Shown: in pieces, positions 15,160-22,752 of the stretch
Position numbering within the stretch: position 1 is the first letter of the stretch
How the letters are laid out: the number at the start of each line of letters is the position of its first letter
IMG/VR virus record: IMGVR_UViG_3300025115_000038
Coordinates: 1 to 32,221 of that record
Reading direction: 5' to 3' (one strand)
Length of the DNA: 32,221 nucleotides
Origin: a virus
The notes under the pieces: generated by a model
The model's database searches: none
What the model saw: the letters and a program-made list of their open reading frames with translations, nothing else
What the model was told of the DNA's origin: nothing
Position numbers and translations under genes: made by a program

Positions 15160-15821
15160 TAGCTAGCCCTCACAGTATATGTGAACCAAACATTAAGCCA
15201 CTTTGCACCTGTAGTCGAAGGCAAACCTATCGCAATATATTGTCCTACAGAAAGATTTTCTGTCAAAGTTCCGCTGTCTTTCGTAGCCTCTCCTGAGCCT
15301 GTCGCTACTGTAGCCATCGTTGTATCTCCACCAGTCGGCCCTGTGCGATATCTGAACGTGACAGAATATGCTCTGTTTGCATCCAAGTTTATTCCACACT
15401 TTGTTATCTGGATTCCATCCGGCGCAAACTCTGTTCTGATTGGAAAGATAACAATAGTGGCTGATTCACTTTGGATATATTCAGGAAGCACAAAAGTTCT
15501 GGTACATATCTGCGGCACTCCATTTATTCTATTTGCATTTGCAGTTGTGAAGTTACCAAGATACGGAGTATTTTTACCAATAAAACAATTATCTAACGTC
15601 TTGTTTTCTAATGTTTGTTCGCTAGCTAAATTAACAGCAGTCCCACTTATCTTAGCAACTGCGATGTTGGCACCTGTCTTAATGTTGACGTTATCTAAAT
15701 TGCCATTTATCTCATCTACGATAGCTTTATCGTTTGCATAGACGTATGAACCTTTGGAGTAATCCTCGCCATCTCGAAGGTTCCCAGTTGTTATGTTGTT
15801 AGGCAGATTGATATATGCCAT
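15159..15821 (-). CDS. Tail-fibre-like protein (220 aa)
   Basis: The N-terminal third has the tether pattern seen in many phage fibres: IKTGANIAVAKISGTAVNLA, followed by LENKTLDNCFIG. The C-terminal part is a beta domain (RTFVLPEYIQSESATIVIFP; LSVGQYIAIGLP). A similar GANIAVAKI/EANISLSKI motif occurs in the next upstream gene product, suggesting the two dock similarly on the tail. No catalytic or receptor-binding motif is certain. Confidence 0.6.
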   Translation of the reverse strand: MAYINLPNNITTGNLRDGEDYSKGSYVYANDKAIVDEINGNLDNVNIKTGANIAVAKISGTAVNLASEQTLENKTLDNCFIGKNTPYLGNFTTANANRINGVPQICTRTFVLPEYIQSESATIVIFPIRTEFAPDGIQITKCGINLDANRAYSVTFRYRTGPTGGDTTMATVATGSGEATKDSGTLTENLSVGQYIAIGLPSTTGAKWLNVWFTYTVRAS

Positions 15822-15834
15822 AAAAACTCCTATC

Positions 15835-16494
15835 TTATAGCTTGATAATATATTCTACATATAAGTTAATCGGTCTTGTTTCGTTTCCACCTGTGTTTTG
15901 ATTCGTAGCGGTTGTATATTGTGTATTAACACCAGTTCCGCTCTCGGTCATACCATTATTCGTCCAACTCCAATATGAAAATGCTCCACCACTTGCTACA
16001 ACTACATTTTGTGCATGTCTATGCTGGTCTTGCGTGTGCGTATGGCTTTTAAAACCATCAGTCTGAACTGAACCTACTGCATCACCTGTGTTTCCTCCGA
16101 CATTACTAGCTGTTCTAGTAGCTCTGTCAGGGTCGTTCCCTGCACCTTTATCTACGCCCCTTAAAAACCGTCCCCTAGTATCTGGCACGTTGAATTTACC
16201 TGAACCAGAAGAACCAAATGATGTCCCTATCGCCTTATATAAAGAGGCATATTCTCCTGTGGTGTCATATTCAGCACCATTACATAAAACCCAACCGCTA
16301 GGAGCAACTGTACCACCATAAGGGAATATAGTACCAGATGGAACCAGACTACTTATATTTATTTTAGAAAGAGATATATTTGCTTCTGGACTTATATTGT
16401 CATCTTCGATTCCGCCATTTAAGACGTTTGCCAAAGACTCGATTGAAAAGTCTGTCGGTCTATCGCTTAGAATTCTGTTAACAATAGCTCTCAT
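15835..16494 (-). CDS. Phage tail collar-domain protein (short fibre tip)
   Basis: The 219-residue protein begins with a helical/tether segment containing PEANISLSKINISS, then a clear tail collar domain (Pfam Phage Tail Collar): APSGWVLCNGAEYD at about residues 65-78 and GKFNVPDTRGRFLRGVD at about 98-114. A His-rich stretch (SHTHTQDQHRHAQ) follows, as in metal-stabilised fibre tips such as T4 gp12. The last residues are RPINLYVEYIIKL. It probably makes contact with the host surface. The start overlaps the upstream stop by four bases. Confidence 0.8.
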   Translation of the reverse strand: MRAIVNRILSDRPTDFSIESLANVLNGGIEDDNISPEANISLSKINISSLVPSGTIFPYGGTVAPSGWVLCNGAEYDTTGEYASLYKAIGTSFGSSGSGKFNVPDTRGRFLRGVDKGAGNDPDRATRTASNVGGNTGDAVGSVQTDGFKSHTHTQDQHRHAQNVVVASGGAFSYWSWTNNGMTESGTGVNTQYTTATNQNTGGNETRPINLYVEYIIKL

Positions 16495-18419
16495 CTGAAT
16501 TCACAAGCTCCGCCATAAATAGACCAACCAAGTAACTGACACGGCGCACCTACTTCAGCGTTTCTAAATATAAGTCTAACTTGCTTGGCTTTCTTATGTA
16601 GATAACAATTCTCGTCTTTTACAGATGTAACAGCCCAAAGATTATCGCCCCACTTGTCCAGATAATTAACTCCATCAGACCATCTAGGCTGGTCGCTTCC
16701 TACTTCTATATTCTTTATCGAGCTAGTTACATCTGTGAAGTCATATTGTGCGCCCACAAACAAGAACTGCCCGCCAGCAGGAAAGTTGAACTTAGCATTT
16801 ACATATTTCCATAGCTTATTTGAGTCATTTCCAAAGTCATACCATTTACTTATGACTTCAAAGTATATGGCATATATATTGTCTAAATCTTCTATATCTG
16901 AAAAGCCATAGTCCATCTGATATAGATGTCCGTTGCCTTTAGAGTTACCAAACAGATACTCTACTCTGTTAGATGAATTAACAGTTGAGCCAAACGAAGC
17001 GGCCTGTATAGCAGGATATGCAGTTCCAACTGGCCTATAGAAGCTCCAAGCATATCTTTCGGCTTGCTTGTAGTCACCTACTATAACCATATCAGGTTCG
17101 CCTTCTGTACCAACTATATCGCCACAAACAGCGAATCGTACCTGCTGTTTATCCATGACGTTTATAGCTGATATAAGGTCTGGCCTGTTGAAGTTAAGGT
17201 CTTTAATTGTAGTTTCTATCTGGTCGCCTATCTTTGTGACGTTCACGCCGTCAGTCATGTGTACGTTAAATCTATTGAGCCATACGACATTTTGCCCTAC
17301 CGACACTATCGCATGATGCCCAAGACATTCTACGTTTCCTATTTTACGATAGACATAAACGTCATTTCCAGTTTGAACAGCCCTGCCGAACGAACGCTCT
17401 TTAAAGATTATAGGTGAGCCGTTTGAGTCACTTACGCCTATAACGATGTCAGCATCGTCAGGGTCACATTCGATAAGATTTTCAACTGGAAACGATTCAG
17501 GCATAGCTCCATATTGAGATGAAATCTTGGAAAACCTCACATTGTTTTTATTTTCTTCATCTCGCATGAAGATTCTATTTTCTATCTTATGTGCAATTCT
17601 GGAGGTTGGAGGCAAGTCGTTATCATTTTCAGCTATGACATTTACAACTATAACACCATCGCCACCATCAGGGTCATCTCCAAGTTCGGCGGTTGTATCT
17701 GATATATCTATATCCTTCTCATAGAACAACTGAGAGCCGTTAGCTACAGTTCGATATAGACGTATCTTATCTGCTTTAGTTGCATCACCTGCTGTTATGC
17801 CAGTAAGACTTAACTTATCGTCTGCTGTAGCATCTATAAACACCAGAGGAGATAGGTTGCTTTCAGCGTAGGTTGTGGTATTTCTATAGCTATAAGCTAC
17901 GCCGTAAGTACCTGATGATAGATAGCCACCTGTAGGAGAAGTACCTGAACAAGCTGTTGTCGGGGCTTCTATGCCTATCCTTACGACATTAGTTCCGTCA
18001 TATATCTTATCATCTACGCCGTTGAAGATAAAAAGCTGGCTTTCAAATTGAACCATTGACGGCCTATCAAGCGTACCTACCGACAATATTTCATCGAAAA
18101 AAGAACCTGTAAGATATGGCGAACCAGATAGAACTGCGAAGTCGCCGCTTGTAGCACCTGTTTCAGTTCCGAAAACAACTATCTGATTAACTCCGTCATC
18201 TTGTAGAAACTGCGTAACAAGTCTTATTTTCCTAGTTCCCCATGCCACGCCATTAACAGGTCTATATCCAAATCGTTTCTCTAAAGCTCCTGTAAGCGTA
18301 AGGTTTACGTTATTAAGGTCTGAAGCCTCGTATGGATTTAAGTTAGATATAGCAGCGGTTGTATTGGCACCGCCAATATTCTGATAGCTTCTTTCGACCA
18401 AAAGGTTCCTAGCTGGCAT
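16491..18419 (-). CDS. Tail nozzle protein (T7 gp12-like)
   Basis: The N-terminus is characteristic: a short lead, LNPYEASDLNNVNLTLTGAL, then EKRFGYRPVN, matching the 'gene start, kR.G' pattern of tail tubular protein B/nozzle subunits. The body of 642 residues is beta-rich (FESQLFIFNGVDDKIYDGTN; RIAHKIENRIFMRDEENKNN; GQNVVWLNRFNVHMTDGVNV), consistent with a beta-propeller tube. It lies directly after the adaptor gene, overlapping it by 11 bases, as gp12 follows gp11 in T7-like phages. It should form the end of the short tail through which DNA leaves. Confidence 0.7.
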   Translation of the reverse strand: MPARNLLVERSYQNIGGANTTAAISNLNPYEASDLNNVNLTLTGALEKRFGYRPVNGVAWGTRKIRLVTQFLQDDGVNQIVVFGTETGATSGDFAVLSGSPYLTGSFFDEILSVGTLDRPSMVQFESQLFIFNGVDDKIYDGTNVVRIGIEAPTTACSGTSPTGGYLSSGTYGVAYSYRNTTTYAESNLSPLVFIDATADDKLSLTGITAGDATKADKIRLYRTVANGSQLFYEKDIDISDTTAELGDDPDGGDGVIVVNVIAENDNDLPPTSRIAHKIENRIFMRDEENKNNVRFSKISSQYGAMPESFPVENLIECDPDDADIVIGVSDSNGSPIIFKERSFGRAVQTGNDVYVYRKIGNVECLGHHAIVSVGQNVVWLNRFNVHMTDGVNVTKIGDQIETTIKDLNFNRPDLISAINVMDKQQVRFAVCGDIVGTEGEPDMVIVGDYKQAERYAWSFYRPVGTAYPAIQAASFGSTVNSSNRVEYLFGNSKGNGHLYQMDYGFSDIEDLDNIYAIYFEVISKWYDFGNDSNKLWKYVNAKFNFPAGGQFLFVGAQYDFTDVTSSIKNIEVGSDQPRWSDGVNYLDKWGDNLWAVTSVKDENCYLHKKAKQVRLIFRNAEVGAPCQLLGWSIYGGACEFR

Positions 18420-19104
18420 ACCAGTTCCTTACCACCTGTTCGTAAGTCATTGGATTGTTTCTGGATGTTTTACCTTCTTCGTCAGCCCATCGTATGCGGT
18501 CATCACCCTCAAGCCTAATCATATCAGAACGCTTAGCTTCAATCAGCATATTACGATATAGCTGATATTCAGATTGAAACCTGTCGTCTGTTTCTCTCTG
18601 TAAAGCAGCCGCAAACAGCCGTTGACCTAGAAGGTACTGATATTCAATCGGAATTGTCGTATATGAACCAGCCACAAGATAGGTGGGTTTTCTTTTATAT
18701 CTTATATTGAGAACTCCGTTTTCAGTTGGCGTAGGATAAAGATATATTTCGGTGTTGCCCCATCTTGCATATCTCAAAGCTGTACCTTTTGTTTCGGCAG
18801 CAGGGTCAGCTTGGTCGATAGTTCTGATTTCAGTTCTCGTAATTCTTACACCATTTACAGCGTCAACTATATCTTCTACGTCTATACAATCAACAGGAAG
18901 TGTAGCCGTAGCTACGTTGGCATTGTAGTTTACAACGCCTGTCGTATGAAGAAACGACCAATCGTGTGCATTACATATCTCGTTTTGCAAGAAGTTAGCA
19001 TTGTTCATAAGGTATGTAGCAAGCGCAGATGAATCGTTTCCAACTGCCAGTTGGACATCTTCAATCATTTCATCTATAGTCATGCCATAGATTTCACTTG
19101 GCAT
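18409..19104 (-). CDS. Head-tail adaptor (T7 gp11-like tail tubular protein A)
   Basis: The ATG at 19104 follows GGAG at seven bases. The 231-residue protein has an alpha-helical N-terminus (TIDEMIEDVQLAVG), the tract EICNAHDWSFLHTTGVVNYN, a beta insert, then WGNTEIYLYPTPTENGVLNI and two long C-terminal helices (LGQRLFAAALQRETDDRF...). This order is that of the gp11/gp4-type adaptors that form a 12-mer ring between portal and nozzle. Its position just before the nozzle gene supports the call. It overlaps the glycosyltransferase gene by 25 bases. Confidence 0.7.
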   Translation of the reverse strand: MPSEIYGMTIDEMIEDVQLAVGNDSSALATYLMNNANFLQNEICNAHDWSFLHTTGVVNYNANVATATLPVDCIDVEDIVDAVNGVRITRTEIRTIDQADPAAETKGTALRYARWGNTEIYLYPTPTENGVLNIRYKRKPTYLVAGSYTTIPIEYQYLLGQRLFAAALQRETDDRFQSEYQLYRNMLIEAKRSDMIRLEGDDRIRWADEEGKTSRNNPMTYEQVVRNWYAS

Positions 19105-20243
19105 ATAGATTCTCCTATCTCTTGTTCTGCTTCTTCTATATCTTTTAAATCTATTTTAAGGCCGTAAAGTTTTTCGTAGTTTTCAGCCCATATAGATATA
19201 TTGTTCTGAAGTGAATAATGCTTATCTACATTTGCAAAAGCCTCTTCCCCAATCTCTGTTCGTAAGTCTTTAGATTCTATTAAAGCCTTTAGATAATTAT
19301 ACCAAGTATCTAAAGTGTTCTTTGTCGCTACTCTATTATGTGCAAACATAGGTACTTTAAAGCCATCTATCCTGTGGGTAATTGTTTCTGAATATGGATA
19401 GACCTGTGAATATATTCCGGCTACTTTTAAAACAGACCATTCCAGATAGCGGCAATTAGACTTACATGCGTTGAACTTTAAATCTTCGAGAGGCACGACA
19501 GCTATATCGGCTTTGGTTGAACCTAAAAGACTATTCCATTCTTTAAAACTTGAACCTTCTATATATTCAAATCCCTTTTTCAACTTACGGGATTCACCTT
19601 TACCTTCATACATATAGTCGCATTTCATGCCAACGCTTACAAATCTTACCTGTTTATATTCAGCTAGTATGCGTTCAATAGCTGGCATTATCATCTTTAA
19701 ATCCTGATAATGAGAGGCTGAACCAGCCCATACAATTCTTATCGTATCTTCGTCATTTACAACTCTATGCCTAGCTAAATCCATATCTATAAGGTTAGGC
19801 ATGACGAAAGTAGGTTTGCCTAACTTATATCCAAAAGAACGCTTTAAAGGCATAGTAGAGAACTGCAAGGCATCTGATTCTTCCATCTGCATAGTTGCCG
19901 AAGCAAAAGGCTCTCCACCTACTTCCCAATGCTTAGATGCAATATTTAACTTATCTACGTTTTGAAAGTCATCGTCTGTTTCAAATACTAAAGGCACCTT
20001 ACATAAATGTCTTAACACCATAAGCATTTGAACGGACTTGATATTATCACAGCGCATCGAAACAATTAAGTCAGAACCTTTGCACTTCTCATAATAATAT
20101 TCTATCGAACCTTTAAGCTGTCTTTCCTTATCGAAGCAAATAACTTCAAAGTCTTTTAGCTTGTTAAGAAACTTGGCGGGTTGAAATACACGCCAATAAG
20201 CACAGCCATTCCATTCGGTATGAAGCATTGTTATCTTCGGCAT
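19080..20243 (-). CDS. GT-B glycosyltransferase-like protein (GT4-like)
   Basis: The 387-residue product has the two-domain GT-B layout. The N-terminal half includes YWRVFQPAKFLNKL and VPLVFETDDDFQNV. The C-terminal Rossmann half has TIRIVWAGSASHYQDLKM, then KADIAVVPLEDLKFNACKSN followed by CRYLEWSVLKVAG, the region that binds the nucleotide-sugar in GT4-type enzymes. Other phages and bacteria carry such genes in surface polysaccharide loci. Its location between capsid and tail adaptor genes is unusual. The start lies within the preceding small gene with no strong ribosome binding site, so translation is probably coupled. Confidence 0.78.
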   Translation of the reverse strand: MPKITMLHTEWNGCAYWRVFQPAKFLNKLKDFEVICFDKERQLKGSIEYYYEKCKGSDLIVSMRCDNIKSVQMLMVLRHLCKVPLVFETDDDFQNVDKLNIASKHWEVGGEPFASATMQMEESDALQFSTMPLKRSFGYKLGKPTFVMPNLIDMDLARHRVVNDEDTIRIVWAGSASHYQDLKMIMPAIERILAEYKQVRFVSVGMKCDYMYEGKGESRKLKKGFEYIEGSSFKEWNSLLGSTKADIAVVPLEDLKFNACKSNCRYLEWSVLKVAGIYSQVYPYSETITHRIDGFKVPMFAHNRVATKNTLDTWYNYLKALIESKDLRTEIGEEAFANVDKHYSLQNNISIWAENYEKLYGLKIDLKDIEEAEQEIGESICQVKSMA

Positions 20244-20491
20244 TTGCTGATATAGCCTTTGTTTTTTAAGATGTCGATAACGTCCATCCAGCCTCTAGCT
20301 TCTATGCCGCCGTCAGTTCTAAATCTTGTACGTTCAGGCATATCTATCAGAGGCAAAGCGCATATATATTCCTGATTCCAATTAAGACCTGCGCTTCCAT
20401 GTTCTCCATATTCAGGCTTGGCATCTTTCCAATTAATCCATAGCCCTTGATTCTCTTTACGGATTAGACGTTCCAATTCTCTTGCATACAT
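20231..20491 (-). CDS. Hypothetical protein, 86 aa
   Basis: I use ATG 20491, preceded by GAGGTGAAT; an in-frame GTG two codons upstream is less likely. The product begins MYARELERLIRKENQG and continues with a Trp-rich, mixed segment (GLWINWKDAKPEYGEHGS). There is no recognised domain. It is the first gene after the hairpin downstream of the capsid gene and overlaps the glycosyltransferase gene by 13 bases. A functional link with the glycosyltransferase is possible but not shown. Confidence 0.5.
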   Translation of the reverse strand: MYARELERLIRKENQGLWINWKDAKPEYGEHGSAGLNWNQEYICALPLIDMPERTRFRTDGGIEARGWMDVIDILKNKGYISKCRR

Positions 20492-20504
20492 ATTCACCTC
20501 TTAA

Positions 20505-20544
20505 ACTAGATTGCCTCCCCCCTTAATTGGGGGGAGGGTCTAGT
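20505..20544 (-). terminator. Strong hairpin after the major capsid gene
   Basis: The intergenic segment contains a 9-bp perfect GC-rich stem (CCTCCCCCC at 20514-20522 with GGGGGGAGG at 20529-20537) around a TTAATT loop. An outer 6-bp arm pair (ACTAGA 20505-20510, TCTAGT 20539-20544) extends it. No T run follows in the - strand transcript, so it may be an inefficient terminator or an mRNA-stabilising hairpin rather than a classical Rho-independent terminator. Its place right after the capsid gene fits a device that sets capsid above downstream gene expression. Confidence 0.6.
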
Positions 20545-20562
20545 GAGCGTTGGGGGAAAATC

Positions 20563-21522
20563 TTAGATGCCGGAGGCTGTACCAGAACGAATCTTGATAT
20601 GCCTGTCGGTATCGAAAGCACCTGCGCCGCCAAGATACTTGACCGCCCAAGTGACTTTAAAACCAACTGTCGAACGCTGGTCTAACGGGTCAGCCGTTCC
20701 TGCCGAACCAAGCGACTTGATGAAAGTCTTGAGGTTATGGCCGGAAAGCTCAATTACTGCGAAATCTTCGGCACCGAGAACCAAAGTATTATATACCTTA
20801 GCCCCACCAGAAGTACCTGAAGTCGTAGAACTCATGTTCTGCGATTCAATTACACGCACTCCGTATGCCTTGCCGATTTCGCCTTTGTAGGCTTCCTGTT
20901 TACCAACGTACTTATTGATGTCTATCCACGAACCAGTAGCGGTATCGTTCATGACATCGTAAGTAACCGCAGGGTGAGCGACAGCAACATAGTTACCATC
21001 GCTTCTTGAAGGTACAGCATTAGCCTTCATTACAGTCGCGGCTTTCAGAAGTTCTTTAGCCGTCAGCACATCAGAAGCACCAGTTGAGGAAAGAGCAGTT
21101 TTGCCGTTGGCGAACTGCTCTGCACCAGTTGCATCTAGCTCTGTGCGGATAACTGTATCTATCTTTTCAGCAGCATTGTACGATAGAATGTCTATCGCAG
21201 AATTGACAACAGGGTCTATAGCGGTTGTCTGGATGAGGTCGGACAGAATGGTATAGTTACCATACTGAACTATCTCAGCAGTCACGTTCACGCTAGAGAG
21301 TGCTGTGTCGGTTGGCGGTGTTCCTTCAACTAGAACCTGAGCATCAGAGACATTCATGTTGTTGTAGCGAAGGAAATAAACTACCTTACCATAACCTTTA
21401 GGAAGCGGTCTTTTCTCGCCAAGCTGATACAGACGGAGAGTATTCTCAAGTCTGGAAAGCAGCCTCTTATTGTAATAAGTCCAAAGGTTTGCGGTAAGGG
21501 TCGAGGTGGTATTGATAGCCAT
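20563..21522 (-). CDS. Major capsid protein (N4-gp56 family)
   Basis: The 319-residue protein matches the N4-gp56-type capsid pattern: MAINTTSTLTANLWTYYNKR, PKGYGKVVYFLRYNNM, then IVQYGNYTILSDLIQTTAID, AEKIDTVIRTEL and the C-terminal TVGFKVTWAVKYLGG. This is the HK97-fold shell protein. It follows the scaffold gene and has a GGAAAGG-type ribosome binding site. A strong hairpin is placed after it. Length is in the usual range (about 300-400 residues). High confidence from sequence pattern and gene order. Confidence 0.9.
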   Translation of the reverse strand: MAINTTSTLTANLWTYYNKRLLSRLENTLRLYQLGEKRPLPKGYGKVVYFLRYNNMNVSDAQVLVEGTPPTDTALSSVNVTAEIVQYGNYTILSDLIQTTAIDPVVNSAIDILSYNAAEKIDTVIRTELDATGAEQFANGKTALSSTGASDVLTAKELLKAATVMKANAVPSRSDGNYVAVAHPAVTYDVMNDTATGSWIDINKYVGKQEAYKGEIGKAYGVRVIESQNMSSTTSGTSGGAKVYNTLVLGAEDFAVIELSGHNLKTFIKSLGSAGTADPLDQRSTVGFKVTWAVKYLGGAGAFDTDRHIKIRSGTASGI

Positions 21523-21544
21523 GTCGAACCTTTCCGATTAAGTC

Positions 21545-22348
21545 CTAGACTGTTGCAGTTCTATCTTGGGCAATTCCAAGCGACTTCTCCATTTCCTCTA
21601 GGCTTAATTCCTTAAAATCTTTAGTTGAGGTTGTTTTGCCGGAGGATTCAGCGAAGGCTTTTCTTTTGCTCTGCTGTGCTTTTAACACCTCTTGCCTACC
21701 TTGTGCCTTAGCCGCAGATGCAATATCGCCTTTCTTCATCTCTCTGGCTTTGTAGTAGAGGAATTCCATATAAGCAGGGTCGTTTGGATTGTTAGGATTT
21801 ATGAGATGATTGAACTGACCTGAATTCCACAGTTCGCTCATAACAGGCTTTATATCATCGTAATCAGGATGATAGCTACGAAGATTCTGCTCTGCTCTCT
21901 CAATGGCAAGCATAGCTTGCTGTGCTTCAATCCTAGCCAATCTTTCTTCCGCTTGCTTAGCTGTTTCCTCAGCTACGTTCCTGACGGCTTCATATGGGTT
22001 CTTCTTGACAGCCTCATCGAAAAGCACATCAGGCGGCAAAGAATCGTCTTTCCGTCCCATCTGATTCAAGCGACCTTCCATCTGGGCGAAGCGTAAATCC
22101 TGTTCCTGCTTCAAGCGATTGGCATATATCCTCAAGTTTTCGTAAGAATTCTTGAGCTTGCCATAATCGCCCGCCCATTGGTCTTGCGGTTTGGCTTGTT
22201 CTTCTTGGACTTCCTGACCTTCTTCGCCTTCCCCTTCCGCTACTTCCCCTTGAGCTTCGGCATTTTCTTCAAGGCCAACCACTTCGTTTCCAAGTGATTC
22301 GCCTTCTTCCGACACCTGCTCATCAACGCCTTCACGAATTTCTTCCAT
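21545..22348 (-). CDS. Capsid scaffolding protein
   Basis: The 267-residue protein has an acidic low-complexity N-terminus (GEGEEGQEVQEEQAKPQDQ, residues 40-58), a long coiled-coil (ETAKQAEERLARIEAQQAML) and a C-terminal basic, Gln/Lys-rich helix (LKAQQSKRKAFAESSG). This layout is standard for phage scaffolding proteins that nucleate procapsid assembly and then leave. It sits between the portal and the capsid genes. It is not cleaved by any protease encoded in the window that I can see. Confidence 0.8.
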   Translation of the reverse strand: MEEIREGVDEQVSEEGESLGNEVVGLEENAEAQGEVAEGEGEEGQEVQEEQAKPQDQWAGDYGKLKNSYENLRIYANRLKQEQDLRFAQMEGRLNQMGRKDDSLPPDVLFDEAVKKNPYEAVRNVAEETAKQAEERLARIEAQQAMLAIERAEQNLRSYHPDYDDIKPVMSELWNSGQFNHLINPNNPNDPAYMEFLYYKAREMKKGDIASAAKAQGRQEVLKAQQSKRKAFAESSGKTTSTKDFKELSLEEMEKSLGIAQDRTATV

Positions 22349-22380
22349 CTGTTCCTCCTTGTGGAGCCTTTAGCGAGCCA

Positions 22381-22752
22381 CTATTGGTTGTCGCCTATAG
22401 GTTGTCCAATAAGTGTTTCTAGCTCGTTCTCAATTTCAACTAAAAGTTTGTCGGAATCTTCTGCTATAAGGAGTATGTTATCCAAATAGTAGATTAGTCC
22501 CCTCGTTGTTCTTATCTGCCCTTGGAGATACCTTATAGCTTCTATGCCTGACAGCTTCTCAGACTGGCTATAGTTTATGTCCGTAGGAGATGAGATTTTA
22601 TTGAGCAGACCTTTTTCCTCATCTTTCAGTTGTTCAAGAATAAGTTCTCGGTAATCCTTGTTTTTTAACAGCCGTTTTGCTTTTGTTGCCTTGTTCTGTC
22701 GTTCTAAAATTTCAGCCCTTTGCTCTTTTAATTCTTGAATTCTTTCTTCCAT
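22381..22752 (-). CDS. Hypothetical coiled-coil protein (123 aa)
   Basis: This gene abuts the portal gene without a gap. It encodes a helical, highly charged protein (MEERIQELKEQRAEILERQN) with a leucine-rich second half (GIEAIRYLQGQIRTTRGLIY; DKLLVEIENELETLIG). No motif is recognised. Small coiled-coil proteins in this position can act as portal or scaffold partners, which is inference. The start codon is 22752. Confidence 0.55.
   Translation of the reverse strand: MEERIQELKEQRAEILERQNKATKAKRLLKNKDYRELILEQLKDEEKGLLNKISSPTDINYSQSEKLSGIEAIRYLQGQIRTTRGLIYYLDNILLIAEDSDKLLVEIENELETLIGQPIGDNQ

Noticed and set aside
15181-15741. 186-codon + strand frame
   Set aside because: Antisense to a tail-fibre gene with a proper start and coupled neighbours.
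15835-16494. Diversity-generating retroelement target in the collar-domain protein
   Set aside because: No reverse transcriptase, template repeat or adenine-biased variable repeat is seen in the window.
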